DNA of 64,000 bases from Imbricaverruca yamaguchii (taxonomy: Eukaryota > Arthropoda > Thecostraca > Neoverrucidae): the NCBI GenBank assembly GCA_034440575.1, contig JAOTOL010001645.1, positions 3,281,501-3,345,500 on the forward strand, read 5' to 3'. The notes beneath the pieces were generated by a model. It saw nothing but the letters and a program-made list of their open reading frames with translations. It was not told where the DNA came from and searched no databases. Shown here in pieces: positions 46,546-60,356 of the stretch (position 1 is its first letter; each line of letters begins with the position of its first letter). A program made the position numbers and the translations under genes.

Positions 46546-46572
46546 CACACACACGCACACACAAACACACCC

Positions 46573-46643
<71 letters not shown>

Positions 46644-46660
46644 CATATCCATATATATAT
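46543..46660. repeat. (CA)n-(TA)n microsatellite
   Basis: About 35 bp degenerate CA, then about 70 bp TA. Confidence 0.97.
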
Positions 46661-46920
46661 AGTTACAAAGTTTATGAACCAAAACAAATAGTTCCAACAC
46701 AGTGATTTGACTAAAAGGAAAATTCACATGTCGCATGAATGCTGTGGCGGAAATTGATGGATTACAGCCTACCCCAAGCTCCGTCGGCTCCATTGTAGCT
46801 TCAGCGAAGACAAGGCCCCAGTTCGGGGTCACGCATCCAGCTGAGCCGGTGTTGTTCGTAAAGCGCAAGTTTCGACTTCGGTCGCCGTCACTGCGCCGTG
46901 ATGTCCCCATCATGCGCTAA

Positions 46921-46978
46921 TCTGTCACAGATCCGTCACAGATCCGTCACAGATCCGTTAGAGATCCGTCACAGATCA
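46921..46978. repeat. 11-bp tandem repeat
   Basis: Five units of AGATCCGTCAC with one variant (AGATCCGTTAG). Confidence 0.95.
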
Positions 46979-46979
46979 A

Positions 46980-49200
46980 GCAGCGAAATCAATGTTGCGG
47001 CGAGACGAGACAGCGACAACACGCCTGCGACCGGGAGCTGGCCGACGGTCCAGCGGCGAAGCGTGGGTAAACATTTTGGCCGCACGCTCCTGCACAAGTC
47101 CGGCCAGAACCCAACTTCTGGTCGTTTCCACCGCACAAGTGGACACAACGAGAACTTCGGCAGCACTGATTAGACTCCGGCCCGTTGGCGGGCTTTTTCG
47201 AGTTGAGGAGAGCGATGAAGTTTGACGCCAGATTGCTATTTCCAGCAATCTTTTGATCTCCAAATTAATCATTAATTGTGTTCGTTATGCCACAAACAAA
47301 GTTTACTGGTCGCGAGCCATACAAATATTACTGGAAGCTTGGCATGATCAAAAGGTAGAAGCTGGTTTGTGATGTTTTGATTTGTGCGAAAGCCAAATAG
47401 CTATGTTGTTGGTTTTGGAAATTGCCAATGAATGCGGGAGAGTTTCCTGCCGTCATTATTACAGCCTGATGACACTGCCGTTAAGTTTTCACCACCTGGT
47501 TATGTGTGTTCAGTGGCATATTTTAAATCCACCTTACTGCGATGTCTCAGCAGCAGAGAGTCGACGACAACGTACCCAAATTGTCGCGTCAGGCACCGCT
47601 GGAGAACATAGCCTGTTGTGGCTATCTGGACATAGCTGAACGAATGCTTTTAAATCTCGCCTATGAGCAAATTGAAGCGATTCTGAAGTGATTTTAAACC
47701 CATATTATAACACAAGAAAAGGTGCGAAGTGATGCAATGTGGCATAATGCAAAAACGATGTAAATGTATGCTGGTTTATTGCCGTATGCTTGTATGTAAA
47801 CCGACCGAAACAAACTTAGCAGAGTCCTTGGATTCCCCACCGTCCGATCCACACAGTCCACCACAAGCCACTTGTCTCCGTTACGGGCGAGGACACAGCC
47901 GAAGCGAATCCACACCCGTGAATATGGTGCAGGAGCTCACCTGAGGGGCCAGACCTGGCTCTGACCGACCTGAATGTCACGCTTTTCAAATCCTCTGCAG
48001 TGCTTAGTGTTCTAATTTCTTCTCTCAGAGGCAGGCATGCATGTTTAACACTGATTTCTTCCAATTTATGTACCTGTTGTATTATGTTTATTATGTTAAT
48101 TCAATTTATGTTCATGAAGAAGTTTTAATCGTTGTTTATTTACTTCTTTATACAATTCATGGTACATGCCCTCCGCGTACAGTAGCTATTATGGTTGTTC
48201 AAAGGAACAAGTTCGCAGCACCATTCCCAATCGTGGCCAGCCTTCAACAGAGATTCGTGGTGCAATGCAGCACTTCACGTTTTAATTTTCCCACTTAGAG
48301 CCAGATGTACTTACTTATTTCATTTTGGGATTTGCCAACATTCATCACGACATTTCTCCTGAATTATCTCAAGCTTAGTTCAAGAAAAGGAGCTTACGGC
48401 GACATTTCCGCGCGCTGGCAGCTTACCAAGACATAGAGTCTGCACCGCAGCTCAGCCGGTACTCGTCTCCGTCCTTGTCGGCAAATTGATAAAATGTGCG
48501 GTCTTTACTCCTAGGTCTCTAGTTCAGACACAGGGCAGAAAACGCTTTTTGTTTCCCTTTATTGATGCAATTTGGTGAACGTATCGCATCCGAAAGTGCA
48601 TTAGCTATGCATACATGCTTCAAGCGTGACAGCACACACACTGAAAGCCATGCGCTTATGCTAGATGATTGTACGAAGATTTGATCTCGCCAGCGCTTTT
48701 GCCACGCGTCATCGCTCGTTTAGTGATGACAGCGTTCACAAAGAGTATAGTGCGTTTTATATTAGTAAGAGACGTGGTGCTATTATTGCAGCATGAAGTA
48801 ATTGTCTGGACCAAGGTCGTTTGCTTGCCACTACTCAGAAACCCTTGAGCCGTGAGAAGTGATGTGCTGCCGAATTTCCTCTGTTCCGGACAAATTCAGT
48901 AGGTGTAAGTATTCCAGAGGTAAGATACCCATCCTCCAACCAAAATGTTATGGGTTCGAGTCTTCGATGGCCGCGCCTTCGCCCGTGACACATGGGCATG
49001 GCAGGTTGGCCTGCCACATGACCAAAGCAGTTGTGCGACGAAAAAACCAGTAACAAAACGGCTTTCATGCAGTGGTAGGCTGCTCCGGTAAACGTATATG
49101 TATTGCGGTACAGCAGTACCAAGCTTCTGCTCCTCGTCGAATAACCACGCCGGTGCTGTCCCCAACACTGATCCACGACCGTTTCACAGGGCTCTTCCAG
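46980..49200. other. no gene confirmed
   Basis: Mixed sequence. A minus-strand stretch at 47810-47920 (WIRFGCVLARNGDKW, LVVDCVDRTVGNPRTLL) looks protein-like but has no clear acceptor. Near 48950-48965 GGGTTCGAGTC resembles a box B, so a decayed SINE is possible. Confidence 0.35.
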
Positions 49201-49397
49201 AGAGGGAGAGAGAGTGAGAGAGAGAGAGCGAGAGCGAGAGCGAGAGCGAGAGCGAGAGCGAGAGCGAGAGCGAGAGCGAGAGCGAGAGCGAGAGCGAGAG
49301 CGAGAGCGAGAGCGAGAGCGAGAGCGAGAGCGAGAGCGAGAGCGAGAGCGAGAGCGAGAGCGAGAGCGAGAGCGAGGGGGAGAGCGAGAGAGAGAGT
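49201..49397. repeat. (GAGAGC)n microsatellite
   Basis: About 27 near-perfect hexamers with GA-only edges. Arg/Ser and Arg/Glu frames are artefacts. Confidence 0.97.
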
Positions 49398-49825
49398 CGT
49401 GACTCACTGCATGTTGCGATCTATTAACTATATTTTACCAGGTAAAAGCCTGATATTGAAGTCGTATGTTTAAAGCTATTTCCAAATGCAAAATGTTTTT
49501 TTCTTGGGTACTTGACAATAAAAGACTCTTGAATGAGGAAGACATTGAACTGTGTTTCGGGTGGCAGGATTGTCATTGAGAGGGAAGGGTAATAAGCAAA
49601 GCAGTAAATCCTACTCCTGAGGCTGCCATGAATATTACATGGTGTCACCGCTTCTGTGATTGTTTACATTGCTGTCGGTCCACCCAGAACACGATTACAG
49701 CTATGGTGATCACATGCATTTTCCAGACTCGGAGAGGCTAATTTTAGACGAAGAGCAAGTGTACCAGGCACGAAGTAACATTAAACGAAACAGGAAAACA
49801 ATCGGCCTCTTAATGATCGCCCAAC

Positions 49826-51368
49826 ATGCCTAACCATGCGACCGTGGCTGTGCTACTGACGAATCTGACCAGGAATCTATTGGCACAGACTGCTAGTAAT
49901 ATCAGGTATATCCGTCGCCTGTCTGAAGGCTTGGCCATTTTATTTCACTTATCTGATCTCGAGCCGAAATGGAATCCTGGTCCGTCCAAAAACAACTTCG
50001 GGCATCGAGTGGTCGACCGACGGCCACATCGCTGTTCTTCCTCCTATCTCAGTCAATACTACGGCACCACGGTAGCACCCACAACGAACACTACTGGCAC
50101 GAAAACACCCACAACGGATACTACGGCACCATCCACAGTGGACACTACGGACACGGCAACACCCACAACGGATACTACGGCACCATCCACAGTGGACACC
50201 ACGGACACGGCAACACCCACAACGGATACTACGGCACCATCCACAGTGGACACCACGGACACGGCAGCACCCACAACGGATACTACGGCACCATCCACAG
50301 TGGACACCACGGACACGGCAACACCCACAACGGATACTACGGCACCATCCACAGTGGACACCATGGACACGGCAACACCCACAACGGATACTACGGCACC
50401 ATCCACAGTGGACACCATGGACACGGCAACACCCACAACGGATACTACGGCACCATCCACAGTGGACATTACGGACACGGCAACACCCACAACGGATACT
50501 ACGGCACCATCCACAGTGGACACCACGGACACGGCAACACCCACAACGGATACTACGGCACCATCCACAGTGGACACCATGGACACGGCAACACCCACAA
50601 CGGATACTACGGCACCATCCACAGTGGACACCATGGACACGGCAACACCCACAACGGATACTACGGCACCATCCACAGTGGACATTACGGACACGGCAAC
50701 ACCCACAACGGATACTACGGCACATCCACAGTGGACACCACGGACACGGCAACACCCACAACGGATACTACGGCACCATCCACAGTGGACACCATGGACA
50801 CGGCAACACCCACAACGAATACTACGGCACCATCCACAGTGGACACCATGGACACGGCAACACCCACAACGGATACTACGGCACCATCCACAGTGGACAC
50901 CACGGACACGGCAACACCCACAACGGATACTACGGCACCATCCACAGTGGACACCACGGACACGGCAACACCCACAACGGATACTACGGCACCATCCACA
51001 GTGGATGCCATGACACGGCAACACCCACAACGGATACTACGGCACCATCCACAGTGGACACCATGGACACGGCAACACCCACAACGGATACTACGGCACC
51101 ATCCACAGTGGACACCACGGACACGGCAACACCCACAACGGATACTACGGCACCATCCACAGTGGACATTACGGACACGGCAACACCCACAACGGATACT
51201 ACGGCACCATCCACAGTGGACACTGCAGACACCTCGAACAGATGCTATTGGCACAGCAACGCCTACAACAGACAATACGGGCAAGACATTACCCATAGCA
51301 GTCACTACGTTACTATACACAGCGTGCACTACAACATGAGCGTAGGGAAGATGGGGAGGGGTGGGTAA
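49826..51368 (+). CDS. doubtful Thr/Pro-rich (mucin-like) ORF over a 54-bp array
   Basis: A frame from ATG 49826 has a non-repeat start of about 80 residues, including LFHLSDLEPKWNPGPSKN, then an 18-residue unit (ATPTTDTTAPSTVDTTDT) about 20 times. Single-base losses near 50720 (GGCACATCC for GGCACCATCC) and near 51010 (GCCATGACACGG for ACCATGGACACGG) each move the repeat to the next frame, and a third frame then finishes at 51366-51368. Thr/Ser/Pro-rich repeats suit O-glycosylated mucins, but no signal peptide is visible. The NPGP stretch recalls the 2A-like motifs of LINE ORFs. More likely a minisatellite grown inside retroelement debris than a working gene. Confidence 0.22.
50083..51225. 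repeat. 54-bp minisatellite
   Basis: About 21 units containing ACGGATACTACGGCACCATC, CACAGTGGACACCA(C/T)GGACA and CGGCAACACCCACA. Units are more than 95 percent alike, so expansion or homogenisation is recent. Confidence 0.96.
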
Positions 51369-51369
51369 A

Positions 51370-54300
51370 GCAGTGGAAGAATGTATTCTCCAACATTGGT
51401 GTGCCGGAGCCAGCAATGCCTAGCTATTCCTCTGCTCTTTTGACCCGAAGCCGATGTGACAAAACAGCCGGGAAGACATCTAGAAGTATACCCTGACCCT
51501 TGACACGGTATTTCACCATATTCTACAGGTGGGTGGGGGTGGGGTGAGGAGGGGGGGTGCGACCGTACAATGGTTCCAAACTGAGAGTGCCAGACTGAAA
51601 ATACATAATCAAAGTTCTACACGGCACTACATCTCACGATTAATGCCAAGTACTTAAACGCTACATTACTGGTGGACCTTTCAGATCACCTTAGTTGTCA
51701 CCTTTCCTGCAGTGGTGATGGTTTTTTTCACCGCTGTGTTGTGTTCGTGCTCAGTACCACTATTTGCTTCTACCTTGTGATAATGGACGCCAGATTCAGC
51801 TTCAGTGTTCAAATTAACTTCGGAAGGATGAGCAAGCCAAAAGAGGTAATCTAGAGAGAGGTCATCTAGACAGAGGTCATCTAGAAAGAGGTTGGCTACA
51901 TGTTTTCTAATGGCCTAGACAAGGTGAATGACCTTTGCAGACACGTCTACTGAGTTTTCCGTCGCCCTTCCACATACATTATCGGCCATTTGGGGAAATA
52001 TGTGAAGTGAATTATCAATAACTCACAATTACGACGAAAAACGGCAAAGCATATTCGCTCGTGTAATGTTGCAGCTGACATGAACTTTTCAATTTTGATT
52101 TATACCAGAAGGTGGGCACATGATGCTCCAGCAGCTTCCTTATACGGTAGCACGCTAACGCGTGTTAATTTCAGTGATCATGAAAAAAAAATATAGGGGC
52201 TTGGATCGGCCCCCTGCATGAGCGAGGACCAAAATGATGCGAAGTGAAGACAAAATCCGTGCCTCCTATCCTCACTGTCAATACCTTGTTTATGTCTAGT
52301 AGAGGTGTCACCAGGACATTATTTGTGGTTGCTGGCATATCTTTCTTGCGACAAATACGCTTCCTGGTTCCGATAACAAAACGCCGTCCAAAGCTGTTGA
52401 AGCGTTCACCAGGGAACTCAGTTCATCGACGCCATAGTCACAAATTCGCACGAATTCAAATCAAACACCCAGAAGACGTTTGATTTTGTTTCTTTTCTTC
52501 TCAGGAGCCAACGAATTTCGAAATTAAAGCATAATGTGTACAAATAGAACTTGTAAGTGCGTTTACCCTACCCAAGTTCGCCGGTTCCGCTCCACTGCGC
52601 CCTCTCACACACGACTTCGGAACGGCTGGCGCTAGAGCTCCACAACTGCTGAGCTCTCTTAGCAGCCGTTTTATGGTCAAATTGTGCCAAGTTACGGTTT
52701 TATGTTTCGTCCTTTCAAAAGAGTACGACCTGCTGTTTCCCGGGATGGATTCAGACACATTCAGGGGCACAAGTTCATTCTTTTCCGTTTCAATCAGTCA
52801 CTTCGCGTTCAATTGACATTCCGGCCTGGCCAATATAGCACGGGAAGGCGATACACGTTGGATGATGGTCAAGCCCGGTATAAAATATTTCGGTTTTTCA
52901 AGTCTGCTACGTTAAAGGAAACGTGCATTATATTGCAACGAGGGTAGAGGAGTGCGTCATTTACATTGCCATGTTTATATATATGTATCTATATATATAT
53001 CTATATATACATATATATATAATAGCTGCATTTTATTGGTCTAAGGTCTGCCGTATCCTTAAATTCAGATGCGGTGACTGTGGGTACGGAAGCGTGTGAC
53101 AAGTTACGCACACGAGACTATGCATAGATGCATCGAACCACGAAGGTAATTGGCAATTTCACCTGATAATTCGTCACAGCTTTCATGCCTGACTTCAGCA
53201 TTGACAACTTCATCATATCTGCAGACATGTTTATGCCAATAGCAGGCACTCTGATCAGCTATTTCTACATTTCCGCGGGAGAAGAATTACACACGTGTTT
53301 CCAATTTTGTCATCCATACATGCATTTCTGTTCCTTTTGGTACCTGCATCAGTTCAGTAAAACTGGCATGACGATGGTGTATAAATTGTATTAAGATGGT
53401 ATTCGGATGAAAACCAATATTTTCTGCAGCTTTCACATTCCTGACACTTGAATTTGCCATTGCTGCTAAAAAAAGAACAGAAAAAACGCAATGTCGTGGA
53501 GACTTGAATTGGTGCGAGCAGCATGCCGACCATTAGTTTCCTAGGCATAAGCGGTCCTTGAAGAACACCAAAAATAACTTCCCCATTTTGTAGGCAATAA
53601 TATTAGGTTTGAGTTCTTTTACAACGGATTCAACTACTAGATCATGCGGCGGAGCAACCTCTGTCGTCGATTGATCGCTGTGACCAAAGTAATCCACTGA
53701 TCACACCGATGGATGTGATCCATCCTGCACTGTATTGTACATGTTGTATCCGTAGATAATGTGATTTGCTCCTCGGGAGAAATGTGCATGCACATACAGA
53801 TCAAAGCAAAACACGGTGAGACTAAAGAGAAGAACTGCAGGTATACACCACTTACCACCTTCCTTGGCTTCCTGAGCCTACCCGGTTGGATCTTCGAAAA
53901 AGTTGATAGATGGACTTTTCGCGATGATTCGCTTACGAGGGATTATGGTGGAAACTGTTCTCCGGAGAAGAATATGCCGGTGCTAGCGCGGAAATCGGAC
54001 TGAAATATTCGCATGATAATGTCGTTTATCGCAATATTTTGACCGGCCATTATTGCATTAACCACACGTTAGAAAAATATTGACCATTATGGAGCATCTT
54101 TGCTTCAGTCAGAACATAAACATGGGTTGGAGATTATAAATTGTCAACCTTACTATGAGAGACAGGAGGGAATTACGGAAGCATATGATTAAATGCACAT
54201 CCCTCGAGATGCTCAACACCTTTGTCGTTATCATGTTAGGTTTTAATTCCGGTATTAAGTACCGAATGACCTCCCTCAAATGGCAAAGCGAAATCATCTG

Positions 54301-54869
54301 TCCTTCCCACTTTATTAAGTAAATATTCGGAGCACCACCGCATAATATCTCTCCACACTCTCCACTATTTCCCCGCGATGTCGATAAGATATGGGCCGGG
54401 CGATCGGATCGCGCCAATTTTCTTTTCAAGGGTGCCATGAACGCCATGCTCAGCAGAATGGTCGCCAGTGCATACCACCATAGTCGTATGTACTGACCAC
54501 TGCCTGCAGTGTTGCTAATGCAGCCACGCCACCAGATATACTCGTGCACATCGAACGCGTATTCTGCTCAGCATTATGGGCACTCCAACATGCTCGCATC
54601 TTCCCTTGACGCATGCTCGCCTTTTGGAATCGCAGGAACGCACTCCAATGCCGGTAGAAACGTGCTGGGCGGAGAGGAGGACGAGACATTCCCAGAGGGT
54701 GGCTGGAACGTAGGAGGAAGAGGGCGAAATATTCCCAGGAACATGCCACAAACGTACCCTTGCAAGCAGTAAGGGCATGCCAGAAGTTGATGATGGGGTG
54801 GAGGAGGAGGCGAGTATAATGTGCCCAGAATGCGATCAGAACGTGCCAGAATTGGTAGCCGGAACGCAC
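51370..54869. other. no gene recognised; small repeats
   Basis: AGAGGTCATCTAGACA-type 16-bp units occur three times at 51843-51892. A short TATA/TATC microsatellite lies at 52975-53025. A loose repeat of GGAACG/ACATTCCC motifs runs from 54590 into the next array. No exon supported. Confidence 0.4.
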
Positions 54870-55145
54870 CCGGTTAGGGTCGGCCGTTCCTCAGCGAGGG
54901 CCGGAGCGTGCCTCGGAGAGGGTCTGAAAAGTCCTCGGTGAGGGCTCGGACGCGCTTAGATGAGTGCCAGAGTGTGCCACGGTGAGGATCTGAGCATTCC
55001 TCGTGAGAACCCGGGAGTATCTCGGTGAGGACACAGGCGTTCCTCGACAAGGACCCGGCCATTCCTCGGCGAGTGCTCGGACGCGCCTCGGTGAGGGTCG
55101 GAGCGTGCCTCGGCGAGCATCTGAGTGCTGCTCGTGAGTGTCGGA
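54870..55145. repeat. degenerate about 27-bp minisatellite
   Basis: Variants of CTCGGTGAGGGTCGGAGCGTGC recur about ten times. Confidence 0.75.
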
Positions 55146-55527
55146 GCGTGCCGTTCCCCGGCGGGCGGACAGAACGTGACGTGTCCGGTGGCCGCCCCTC
55201 CCGACGGAGACCGGCTTTCCCAGAATGGACTGCCGCCCGCCGCCGATTAATGGCCACCGGGCGGAAATCGCGCGCCCGAGCGTCGAGGGACGACCCAAAT
55301 TGGCCGCCGCCGCCACCCTGGTCGACCGAAGAAGGCGGCCAGACAGTCGGCGTCCGCCAGCCGCATATCGGAGAGCTGTCGGGATTCACGTGTCACCCAT
55401 CACTGATGCCGGATCACAATTATTCGATAATTGTACCGGGGATAACATGGGGGACTTGTGGAAATATATCGAAAAAGGAAGGGAGAGTTTTTCTACACAA
55501 AACATCGAGCTGACAAGATTGCATATT

Positions 55528-55529
<2 letters not shown>

Positions 55530-55617
<88 letters not shown>

Positions 55618-55625
55618 GTATATAT
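55530..55625. repeat. (TA)n microsatellite
   Basis: About 80 bp TA with a TTTATATATGTATA end. Confidence 0.97.
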
Positions 55626-55704
55626 AGCAATTTGCCGTGATTGGCAACGAAATATCTAACGATTACAAATTCTCCACGATTCAATTTCTAGTTCGGTAGG
55701 TAAG

Positions 55705-56045
55705 CTCCTCTACAGTGGTGGCGAGCCTCATGCAGTGGGCGGTGAGTAGGCTCTGCCTCCGTGGTGGCGAGCCTTTCCAAGCCGGCGGTGGGTAGGCTCT
55801 GCCTCAGTGGTGGCGAGCCTTTCCAAGCCGGCGGTGGGTAGGCTCTGCCTCAGTGGTGGCGAGCCTTTCCAAGCCGGCGGTGGGTAGGCTCTGCCTCAGT
55901 GGTGGCGAGCCTTTCCAAGCCGGCGGTGGGTAGGCTCTGCCTCCGTGGTGGCGAGACTTTCCAAGCCGGCGGTGGGTAGGCTCTGCCTCCGTGGTGGTGA
56001 GTCTGTGGCTCCTGCAGTGGTGGCGAGCCTTATCGAGCCGGCGGA
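55705..56045. repeat. 46-bp minisatellite
   Basis: About seven units with TGGTGGCGAGCCTTTCCAAG and CCGGCGGTGGGTAGGCTCTG. The middle four are nearly identical and the edges decayed. Confidence 0.94.
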
Positions 56046-56866
56046 CCCTGCAGTACCTTATATAGGCGTGGCGAGCATTGGCACACGGACGAGCCCTGTA
56101 GTGGCGGCCAGCCTGCACCATCCGAACACACCCCAAGGCAGGAACTCATGTAGCAAGCGAAAACAGCCAGAAACATTGGCGAGGGGTCTTACAAGATACA
56201 TGTCGTAATATCGGACGCGTGCGTCCTCATGTACCATATGCTGATGTCAAGTCTGCTTTTGAGCCGACCCTGACTTCTCGGAACGTATTGTGACCAGCAA
56301 GGCAAGGCGGCCGGCTTGGACGTTCACATTCATCACGTCCTCCGGCCCGCCTTCAGGACCAGAAGCATTAATGCATCTCATTGAATGTTCGCGGTAGTCT
56401 AGACATGATGGGAATAAAGCAGCCACACTGCGCCAAAACAGAAACTAACTGAACAACTGTTCTCAAGTGAATCCACTCAAACACTCGCACGCGACTGAAA
56501 GGAAGTGGAGCCATTTCAGTGGTGTGGCTAGAATACTATCATCGGCGCCAAACCTGCGGTAAGAAATGCCACCGCTCCTGGGGATGCTACCGATAGACGA
56601 TAGCGCCTGTCTCTGGTGGCAATACTGGCAATAATACAATGCAAATAGCAACGTACTGGTGGCTGGTCTAAACGGTAAACGTAATGCTACTCTGCTACCA
56701 CCCTGCACCAAGCTATAGTCACATAGTCACGCAGCAGTCCTGCTATTCAGTTGCCGAACTAATGCTTGCACGTGTGGTGTCGATTTCAATCGGAAACTGG
56801 TCTTTCGTAGCGACAGGTATCAATTTCTTTGCCGCGCATTTCGCATCGGCCAGCGTGTGGTTATGA
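56046..56866. other. no gene recognised
   Basis: Nothing supportable seen on either strand. Confidence 0.45.
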
Positions 56867-56950
56867 GCTGTCACGGGGAGCTGTCACGGGGAGCTGCTAC
56901 GGGAGCTGTCACGGGGAGCTGTCACGGAGAGCCGTCCCAGGGAGTTGTCA
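56867..56950. repeat. 15-bp tandem repeat
   Basis: Six units of GAGCTGTCACGGGGA with small variants. Confidence 0.9.
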
Positions 56951-58797
56951 TGACACGGTGCGTTGGACTGCACGAGACTGCACTGCTATACAGACGCTCT
57001 GTCATCACCCCTCTCCCCCTCTCCCTGGGAGTAGCATCGAACCGCCGGCAGTCGGGAGAATCTTCTATCAAGCCCAGCTCAAGGCCCTGAAGGCGGTGGA
57101 GATTGTGTGAAACTGAAACACCTCGCAATATTCAAAACAGCCTCGCTCTGAAGTCCACCATCAACGTTCTGGGAAGCTACAATATTTCTCCAAACGTCTC
57201 GCAATGATAACGGTGGTCTTACTAGATATCCTGGAAAACAGTCGCGGTTTGAAACATTGCCTTTGTGGAGGACTAAGAAATAATTAGGTGCTTACTGATA
57301 TGGTTTTCAAAGGAACTCAGAATGACTCTGGATGTGCATTTAGGCATAGGTGCTATGCTAATTGCATGGCGCTCTATAAAGTAAACCATTACCCGAGGAG
57401 TATGATGATGAGTACGGACCTTAAACTCAACTCATCAACTCACACTTACTGACTTATAGCCACATTTTAGATTAATCGAAACGTATCTTCGATCACTTAA
57501 ATGATCGAATATGCCATTAGACTATCTTGTAACATGATTATAGCGATGTTATGGTCCGTGTTCATCACCATGCTACTTAACCTAATGTTCAAGACAGTGC
57601 TTAAGGAGATTAAAACAGAACCCAAGAGTATGGAAAGGACACACCTCCCTCCTAGTGAATAGAGCGACGACGGAAGAAATGCTGGTCCATGAGCGTGTCA
57701 GTCATGTTGCATCTGCGACGCAAATGAGAAAGGCACGAGCACCAGCAAGTGACGAGTTAGACACCTTGCTCTCGGTCCAAAGAGCAAAAACAAGCATACT
57801 GTACTTCCCCATTCGTGGTATAGTTGAGGGAAGATGGAAAATTCCTGAAAATGATTCCATTCCCTCCATCGCGGATGCTTTGGGGGAAAATTTGCCCTTG
57901 TCCGCCTCTCGTCATACCCCTAAGTATTCTGATGTAAAATGAATTTCATGCTTCGAGGAACCAATCTACTTACAATAAACGTTGAACCGCCGCGTTTAAA
58001 ATTTATATTGTCTGCGGCTAAAGCTACTTAGGGAAATGGGCAGCCAATCGCTTATAATTCAAAGGCGAAAAATGCCATAGGCGATGCAAATGGAGCATTG
58101 GAATATTATCATATTCAATCGATGTGACGTCGTCTTACTCCGGGCTGGATGGATCGATGTGGCCTCGGGGTGCGGGCGGCTTATCGACAAGTTCCTGACA
58201 ACGGACGACTTTAACTAGCTGCAACTAAATTACCAATCGCACTCGGCTGCCAGTTCTTGGCGCTGTGAATGATGTGTCGCAGGACCGCAACAGCTGACTC
58301 GATGCTGTTCCACATCTCGTGACGCATACCGTAGATGGTACACTGATGTGGCACCATATTACTTCCGGCACTGTTGAGATGCCGAAAAAGTGATTGGAGG
58401 AGTAGCGTGCTATTTTAGCTAATTGTATTGCATTGTCGACATGCAGAGACGGCTACTGCATTCTAGTATTGCAATATTGTAGCATGATATGTCAGATGCA
58501 ATCCATTCACAGGCTGCGCGTTCCTTTTCATCTGGTTATTGGAAGCATAGGATGGCAGTTCAGATATCCTTTGTCGTCATAGCAGTCCCACAAAACAGTC
58601 GCATTACACACGCTTAATGTTGCGCTGGCCAGTTGGGCCGGCCGACGGCGCCTCGTGACCTCCGCCGGGTGTGGCGGTTCGAACTGGTAGGCTATACGGC
58701 AATGCGGTGCGAAAGCCCCCAGTGCACAGGGAATCTTTGGGGAGTCGTTGACGAGAGAGAACTGTTACGCTGTTCTGAGCAACGCAACTGAATTTTC
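56951..58797. other. no gene recognised
   Basis: Mixed AT-rich sequence with short ORFs only. Confidence 0.45.
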
Positions 58798-59832
58798 GTC
58801 GGCAGCCGCACACCCGCCCAGTTTACGTCGGCAGCCGGACACCCGCCCAGTTTACGTCAGCAGCCGAACACCCGCCCAGTTTACGTCGGCAGCCGGACAC
58901 CCGCCCAGTTTACGTCGGCAGCCGGACACCCGCCCAGTTTACGTCGGCAGCCGGACACCCGCCCAGTTTACGTCGGCAGCCGGACACCCGCCCAGTTTAC
59001 GTCAGCAGCCGGACACCCGCCCAGTTTACGTCAGCAGCCGGACACCCGCCCAGTTTGTCGGTATCCGGACACCCGCCCAGTTTACGTCGGCAGCCGAACA
59101 CCCGCCCAGTTTACGTCGGCAGCCGAACACCCGCCCAGTTTACGTCAGCAGCCGAACACCCGCCCAGTTTACGTCAGCAGCCGGACACCCGCCCAGTTTG
59201 TGGTATCCACCGCCAGTTTAGTAGAGCGGACACCGCCATTTGTGGTATCGGACACGCCAGTTTGTGTATCCGGACACCCGCCCAGTTTACGTCAGCAGCC
59301 GAACACCCGCCCAGTTTACGTCAGCAGCCGAACACCCGCCCAGTTTACGTCAGCAGCCGGACACCCGCCCAGTTTACGTCGGCAGCCGGACACCCGCCCA
59401 GTTTACGTCAGCAGCCGGACACCCGCCCAGTTTACGTCAGCAGCCGGACACCCGCCCAGTTTATGTCGGTATCCGGACACCCGCCCTAGTTTACGTCGAC
59501 AGCCGGACACCCGCCCAGTTTACGTCAGCAGCCGGACACCCGCCCAGTTTGTCGGTATCCGTGCACCCGCCCAGTTTACGTCGGTATCCGGCACCCGCCC
59601 AGTTTACGTCGCAGCCGGACACCCGCCCAGTTTGTCGGCACCGGACACCCGCCCAGTTTACGTCAGCAGCCGGACACCCGCCCAGTTTACGTCAGCAGCC
59701 GGACACCCGCCCAGTTTGTCGGTATCCGGACACCCGCCCAGTTTACGTCAGCAGCCGGACACCCGCCCAGTTTACGTCAGCAGCCGGACACCCGCCCAGT
59801 TTGTCGGTATCCGGACACCCGCCCAGTTTACG
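58798..59832. repeat. 29/27-bp minisatellite
   Basis: About 36 units. The main unit (29 bp) is CGGCAGCCGGACACCCGCCC plus AGTTTACGT; a second type (27 bp) has GTCGGTATCCGGACACC and lacks the ACGT. The 59190-59280 segment is broken. Because 29 is not a multiple of three, the long frames arise from absence of stops in all frames. Confidence 0.96.
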
Positions 59833-60356
59833 TACAACACACTGTGTATACCTCACCTGTTGTGCTTCTTCAGATCAAATAACAATAGTTCAAATAGTGA
59901 GGTCCAGTGGGCGAAATACATTAATTTCATTAAAAATTTCTTCATTCGCACTCTGTTGTTCTACGAGTAATCTTGAGCATAAAGTTGTATAATCTTCAAC
60001 ATTGGAAGAATGCTGTTCATTTCAACACTCCTAGTTATCGTGGGTTATTTGCAATGCCCCATTCCCATAAACGGTAGGCCGAATATTCCTGACAGAGGAC
60101 ATCGGTCGTACCTTCCCGGGCTCAATCCGACCTCGACTTCACGAATTGTACCGCAATCAATGACCATTTTTGATGATAATGTCTGGCTAAGTTGACTTGG
60201 TGTGAAATCTAAATTCGATTACTCAGTAAAATCTTTATGAGAATTACGAGTAGCTATGATTAGCTTCCATTACTGCACACTTCCATTCCATTACTGTCCA
60301 TGGAAGAAAATTTGTCTTGTTTTTATTCTCGCTTGAGCTCACTTAGCCTGAACAAC
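59833..60356. other. no gene recognised
   Basis: A 61-codon frame at 60010-60195 starts with a hydrophobic stretch (MLFISTLLVIVGYL) but is otherwise unsupported. Confidence 0.4.

Noticed and set aside
47694..47915. Host exon (WIRFGCVLARNGDKWLVVD)
   Set aside because: Protein-like but no clear splice acceptor, no recognised domain, and overlapping frames are also open.
49072..49473. Arg-rich frames
   Set aside because: Translation of the GAGAGC hexamer tract.
58748..59992. PVYVSSRTPAQFT-type frames of 250 residues
   Set aside because: 29-bp array without stops; frames drift with unit length.
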